From CAWJFP01 sp963842155 (GTDB lineage: Bacteria; Pseudomonadota; Alphaproteobacteria; JACZXZ01), in the NCBI GenBank assembly GCA_963842155.1, contig CAWJFP010000035.1, forward strand, positions 185,123-249,122: 64,000 bases of DNA. The letters are read 5' to 3'. Made by a program: the position numbers and the translations under genes. Below the pieces are notes generated by a model. The model saw only the letters and a list, made by a program, of their open reading frames with translations, did not search any database and was not told the origin of the DNA. Shown one piece after another: positions 63,706 to 64,000 of this stretch (its first letter is position 1; each line of letters starts with the position of its first letter).

Positions 63706-63857
63706 CGTGGCGATTCTTCCAGGGCGCTTTCCGCGATCCGCCATTGCCTATTGGGTAGCTGCGAGGCTTTCACTAAACCTTCTTCGCACGCTCGCTTGAG
63801 CGTTTCCATGCCTATTTTGGCTTTCCGCGCTGCTTCTTTGAGTGTATACACTTCCAT
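63702..63857 (-). CDS. Small helix-turn-helix (excisionase/MerR-like) protein
   Basis: A 51-residue protein starting MEVYTLKEAARKAKIGMETL and continuing KRACEEGLVKASQLPNRQWR. This is the helix-turn-helix plus wing of excisionase-family (HTH_17) DNA-binding proteins. A perfect AAGGAGGTGAT ribosome site lies seven bases before ATG 63857. No integrase or other phage gene is visible in the window. It may regulate the downstream Liv operon 2. Confidence 0.7.
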   Translation of the reverse strand: MEVYTLKEAARKAKIGMETLKRACEEGLVKASQLPNRQWRIAESALEESPR

Positions 63858-64000
63858 GCTTCCATCACCTCCTTTTATCCAGCATAACAAGGCAAGGACG
63901 TGAGCGCAAGAGGGAAGTGGGTGAGGCGATCGGTGGCCAGGCTCTCAGTGTCCAAAGTATAGGGAATACCAGAACTGAACCAGTAATGTTACATAGACAT

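Overview
The window is high-GC, densely coded DNA, about two thirds G+C by eye. Gene content fits an alphaproteobacterium, most likely Rhodospirillales or a relative. Evidence for this: the rpmH-rnpA-yidD-yidC-engB-argB order, an ethylmalonyl-CoA pathway locus (ecm/ccr/mcd), hopanoid-modification genes (hpnI, hpnJ, hpnL), hspQ, an omp25-like porin pair and several branched-chain-type (Liv/HAAT) ABC transporters. No rRNA, tRNA, CRISPR array, prophage or insertion sequence was found. The window is ordinary chromosomal core with a few unusual genes.

Layout. 1-6 kb: end of kdpD, kdpE, an NnrS-like membrane protein, 6-phosphofructokinase, a methyltransferase and a histidine kinase whose phospho-acceptor His is Arg. 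6.4-7.9 kb: two lipoproteins. 7.9-13.4 kb: an acyltransferase, then argB-engB-yidC-yidD-rnpA-rpmH with a clear sigma70 promoter. 13.6-18.3 kb: MAPEG protein, rhomboid protease, exported pentapeptide-repeat protein, TVP38-type membrane protein and a flavin disulfide reductase. 18.4-26.6 kb: orphan histidine kinase, yejABEF peptide importer (YejE and YejF appear fused) and a 2-hydroxyacid dehydrogenase. 26.7-35.4 kb: Flp pilin, hybrid kinase, HNH nuclease, carboxylesterase, AlkA-type glycosylase, GlcG-like and PEP-mutase-like proteins, GluQ-RS, a Nudix protein and a PAS protein. 35.7-41.6 kb: ecm, ccr, mcd and a secreted barnase-type RNase. 41.8-45.5 kb: hpnI, hpnJ, hpnL. 45.5-49.5 kb: pstS-C-A-B behind a PHO box. 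49.8-54.0 kb: hspQ, a Crp/Fnr regulator, a serine-glyoxylate-type aminotransferase and two beta-barrel proteins. 54.0-63.5 kb: two complete Liv-type ABC operons in tandem with identical K-H-M-G-F order. The last kilobase carries a tiny helix-turn-helix gene.

How it works together. The ethylmalonyl-CoA genes convert crotonyl-CoA via ethylmalonyl-CoA and methylsuccinyl-CoA to mesaconyl-CoA for acetyl-CoA assimilation without the glyoxylate shunt. The aminotransferase and the hydroxyacid dehydrogenase handle glyoxylate/hydroxypyruvate-type metabolites. The abundance of ABC importers (Yej, two Liv, Pst) and orphan sensor kinases suggests a nutrient-scavenging heterotroph.

Quality note. At least twelve single-base indels break otherwise normal genes. 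Eight of the ten insertions lie in a GANNTC hexamer where removing one base recreates GANTC, the CcrM methylation site of alphaproteobacteria. Both deletions lie in or next to runs of G/C. I read these as sequencing or base-calling errors at methylated sites, so the broken genes are probably intact in the organism.
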